DNA of 7,436 nt, from contig SLDE01000103.1 in NCBI GenBank assembly GCA_007125455.1, positions 1 through 7,436 of the forward strand, written 5' to 3'. A model generated the notes under the pieces. That model did no database searches. It was given only the letters and a program-made list of their open reading frames with translations, and was not told the origin of the DNA. A program made the position numbers and the translations under genes. The stretch is from Ectothiorhodospiraceae bacterium (lineage in GTDB: Bacteria > Pseudomonadota > Gammaproteobacteria > Thiohalomonadales > Thiohalomonadaceae). Positions 5,595-7,436 of the stretch are shown piece by piece (the first letter of the stretch is position 1; every line of letters starts with the position of its first letter).

Positions 5595-6770
5595 TCACAC
5601 GAAGTAGTCGACGCCCGGTGGCCCCAACTGCCCCACATGACGACCTTCCTGGGCCGCCAGATCGTCGTGTTCATCACTGGCCGACGGGTCGGCACTACTG
5701 CCCTGGCGCTGCCCTCCCTCACCCGCCTCTCCGCCCTGACGACCGGGATTGTGCTGTGAGACATCGGACTGGGCCAGATTCAGCCCCGATTCGCTCAACA
5801 TCTCGCGCAGACGCGGCAGGGCCGATTCGAGCGCTTCGCGGGTGGTGGCGTGGTGGGCGACGAACTGCACATTGGCCTGGTCGTTCTGAATCGAGACGCG
5901 CACATTGATCGGCCCCAGCTCACGGGGATTGAGCTGGATCTGCGCCTCTTGGATATTGTTGCGCACCATCCACACCACCCGCTGGCCCATGGCCTGATCC
6001 CAGCCCTTCTGTTGCATCGGCTGGGCCAGAGTCAATTGGGCGGGCAGCGGATTGGCCTGGCTGGTGGGAGTACTGCTTTGGCTCAGGGTGGCGGAGCCAG
6101 GCAGCGGTTCGACGCTGGCAACATGGCGTGCGCTAGCACTTTGAGCAGTCAACTCAACCATAAAGTCGGACTTGGCCTTTTTCCCCTCACCATCGAGCAT
6201 ATTGCGCTCGGCCATGGCCGCCATCTGACGCTGGCGCAACAAGTCGCGCAGCAGTGGGGTGTCTTCCAAATCCTCATCGGCCAGCGCGTCGCCACCTTGC
6301 TGTGCCTGCTGGGCGCGATAGTCGGACCAATTCAGCGGCAGTGCCAGCGGCGCTTCGGCGTCATCTAGCTCTTCGCCCAGCGCCTTGCGGATCGCATCAC
6401 CCAGGCGCTCATCGGCGAACAATTCATCCAGCGGCATCCCGTGCGGCAAGATCTTGCCGTCTTTGTCCTCCTCCCGTTCGGCCTCGGCACGCTTATCCTT
6501 GCCACCCTCGGCTCGCTTGCTGTCCCGGCTATTGTCGGCCCGCTCCTGGGCTCGCTGTTTGTTTTCTGCGGCCTTGTCTTGGCCGGCCTTGCGCCGTTCG
6601 GCACCCCGCCTTTCCTCGCTGGAGCGCTCCTGCGCCTGCTTGCGCGAGCGCACCTCGCGTTCAAACTCCGAAGAGAAAGCACCGGAATCGCTAGTCTTAT
6701 TCGTTCCCCCGGGCTTGCTCTGGGGGTTTATCAGGTCGAGTGCCGAGGCGGCAGCTTGGGTCTGGAGCAT
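5595..6770 (-). CDS. fliK: Flagellar hook-length control protein
   Basis: FliK is secreted by the flagellar export apparatus, measures the hook and makes FlhB switch from rod/hook to filament substrates. From the ATG at 6770 it has 391 residues. Residues about 34-105 are extremely rich in Arg, Lys, Glu and Asp with few hydrophobics. A Ser/Thr/Pro/Gln linker follows at about 208-255. The conserved switching domain is at about 256-340: WDQAMGQRVVWMV, then IQLNPRELGPINVRVSI (278-294), FVAHHATTREALESALPRLREML and SGLNLAQ. A Gly/Gln tail ends in VDYFV. An upstream TTG (6809) is open but unlikely: the ATG has a strong AGAGGA nine bases upstream. It lies 59 bp after fliJ. No fliL follows, so the flagellar run ends here. 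Fast divergence outside the C-terminal domain is normal for FliK. Confidence 0.95.
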   Translation of the reverse strand: MLQTQAAASALDLINPQSKPGGTNKTSDSGAFSSEFEREVRSRKQAQERSSEERRGAERRKAGQDKAAENKQRAQERADNSRDSKRAEGGKDKRAEAEREEDKDGKILPHGMPLDELFADERLGDAIRKALGEELDDAEAPLALPLNWSDYRAQQAQQGGDALADEDLEDTPLLRDLLRQRQMAAMAERNMLDGEGKKAKSDFMVELTAQSASARHVASVEPLPGSATLSQSSTPTSQANPLPAQLTLAQPMQQKGWDQAMGQRVVWMVRNNIQEAQIQLNPRELGPINVRVSIQNDQANVQFVAHHATTREALESALPRLREMLSESGLNLAQSDVSQHNPGRQGGEAGEGGQRQGSSADPSASDEHDDLAAQEGRHVGQLGPPGVDYFV

Positions 6771-6779
6771 GGCGTGGTT

Positions 6780-6806
6780 TCCTCTGGCCAATGGCTTTTG
6801 CCAGAA
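6780..6806 (-). promoter_or_regulatory. fliK ribosome binding site with two alternative hairpins
   Basis: AGAGGA (6785-6780 on the minus strand) lies nine bases before the fliK ATG and decides that start. Its 5' half is part of GCCAGAG (6788-6782), which can pair with TTCTGGC (6806-6800), with one G-T wobble at the end. A second small hairpin, TGGC-AAAA-GCCA (6803-6792), uses the same upstream bases and would leave the site free. The ribosome binding site is convincing; a switch is speculative. Confidence 0.5.
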
Positions 6807-6829
6807 CAATGCACATTACATGCCACCCG

Positions 6830-7270
6830 CTAGTTATCCCCGCGCTTACCGCGCTGGGAATACTCATCGGCCTCTTTCTGTTCGCGGCGGGCTTCCAGGT
6901 AGGCCTCATCTTCACGAAAGCGCTCCACCACCTTGGCCATCGCCACACTCTTGCCATGGGCCTGCTGCCATAGTTGGCGCTTTTTTTCGCGCTCGGCACA
7001 GACCCTTTCCAGCGTGTTTTGCTGCTGGCTTATCGCCTGGTCCAGGCTGTGCAGAAAGCGCTGCAATTCCATCAGACGGGCGGCGGTGATCCCGCCCTGC
7101 CCTTGCTGTAGCACATAGCGCTGGTACTCCAGCCGATACTGCTGCAGTTCACTCAGGCGTTGCTCCTGCTCACTGACCACCTGGTTGCTCTTGCCCAGGG
7201 CCTGGGCAGCCTCCTGCTGGCGACGCTCGGTAAGCTGCTGGATGGGATGAAAGCGTGCGGATTTTTTCAT
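6830..7270 (-). CDS. fliJ: Flagellar export protein FliJ
   Basis: FliJ is the small coiled-coil stalk of the flagellar type III export ATPase. It inserts in the FliI hexamer, contacts FlhA and helps couple ATP hydrolysis and proton-motive force to export. The 146 residues match the family's usual size (147 in enterics). Almost the whole chain is predicted by eye to be helical and charged: a first helix from about 8 to 57, a turn at QGQGG (56-60), then a second helix to about 140. The C-terminal pattern of LWQQAHGKSVAMAKVVER (100-117) followed by EARREQKEADE (126-136) is typical of FliJ. Its identity is strengthened by lying 8 bp after fliI and directly before fliK. No good Shine-Dalgarno is visible, so translation probably depends on fliI. 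The start ATGAAAAAATCC carries a six-A run. Confidence 0.93.
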   Translation of the reverse strand: MKKSARFHPIQQLTERRQQEAAQALGKSNQVVSEQEQRLSELQQYRLEYQRYVLQQGQGGITAARLMELQRFLHSLDQAISQQQNTLERVCAEREKKRQLWQQAHGKSVAMAKVVERFREDEAYLEARREQKEADEYSQRGKRGDN

Positions 7271-7278
7271 TGTCTATG

Positions 7279-7436
7279 TCAGCCCGGACGTGTCGGGGTG
7301 GCTGGCTGCTTGCGATCCGACTGCATGACCGCCTTCAGATCGTGCAGGCTGTCTTTGTAGCGCACCTGGATATCCATATCCTGCTGCAAAAATTTCACCA
7401 GGTGAGGATACATATCGATCGCCTCGTCGATCGCCG
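7279..7436 (-). CDS. fliI: Flagellar export ATPase FliI, C-terminal 51 residues only
   Basis: The minus strand is open from the right edge to a TGA at 7281-7279 and encodes the last 51 residues of what I read as FliI, the F1-beta-like ATPase of flagellar type III export. The visible AIDEAIDMYPHLVKFLQQD and the following RYKDSLHDLKAVM match the C-terminal helical domain, where FliI proteins usually read as an acidic stretch, a run like YP-x-L-x-x-FLQQ, then a Ser-containing helix. A polar, Pro-containing tail of about 14 residues follows. The P-loop and catalytic residues lie outside the window, so the call rests on this short match plus the adjoining fliJ and fliK. The stop is 8 bp before the fliJ start, implying coupled translation. 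Confidence 0.85.
   Translation of the reverse strand, partial: AIDEAIDMYPHLVKFLQQDMDIQVRYKDSLHDLKAVMQSDRKQPATPTRPG

Noticed and set aside
6771..6809. TTG at 6809 as an earlier start for fliK, adding 13 residues.
   Set aside because: The ATG at 6770 has AGAGGA nine bases upstream. The extension has no comparable site and reads through the intergenic hairpins.

Overview
The window is a GC-rich (roughly 60% by eye) proteobacterial stretch in which every convincing gene lies on the minus strand. The proteins closely resemble gammaproteobacterial families: AroC and HemN align almost end to end with my memory of the E. coli proteins, and the prmB–aroC–MFS neighbourhood and FliI/FliJ/FliK order are familiar from Gammaproteobacteria. 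I would call it a motile gammaproteobacterium and cannot go below class.

Layout in direction of transcription (right to left): the last 51 codons of fliI (7436-7279), fliJ (7270-6830) and fliK (6770-5595) form the end of a flagellar export/hook-length operon. A 99-bp spacer with a perfect TATAAT box and a 10-bp inverted repeat then leads into mog (5495-4941, molybdenum cofactor). prmB (4935-4009, ribosomal protein uL3 glutamine methyltransferase) follows after 5 bp, then hemN (3941-2556, oxygen-independent coproporphyrinogen III dehydrogenase). A 236-bp non-coding gap holds a repeat element with inverted ends built from 9-bp units. Then come aroC (2319-1225, chorismate synthase) and, after a hairpin-rich 88-bp spacer, an HcaT-like major facilitator transporter (1136-1) that runs off the left edge. 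The transporter is missed if only ORFs closed by a stop codon are counted.

The enzymes do not form one pathway. Mog supports molybdoenzymes and HemN supports haem synthesis without oxygen, so both suit anaerobic or microaerobic respiration. PrmB modifies the ribosome and AroC closes the shikimate pathway. They look like a housekeeping cluster placed directly downstream of a flagellar operon.

I found no RNA gene, CRISPR array, transposase, integrase, defence gene or unrecognised protein family. The window does not appear to hide a new protein system. The less ordinary material is in the spacers: the paired 9-bp-repeat element between hemN and aroC, the promoter/inverted repeat over the mog ribosome binding site, and possible alternative hairpins upstream of the MFS gene and fliK.
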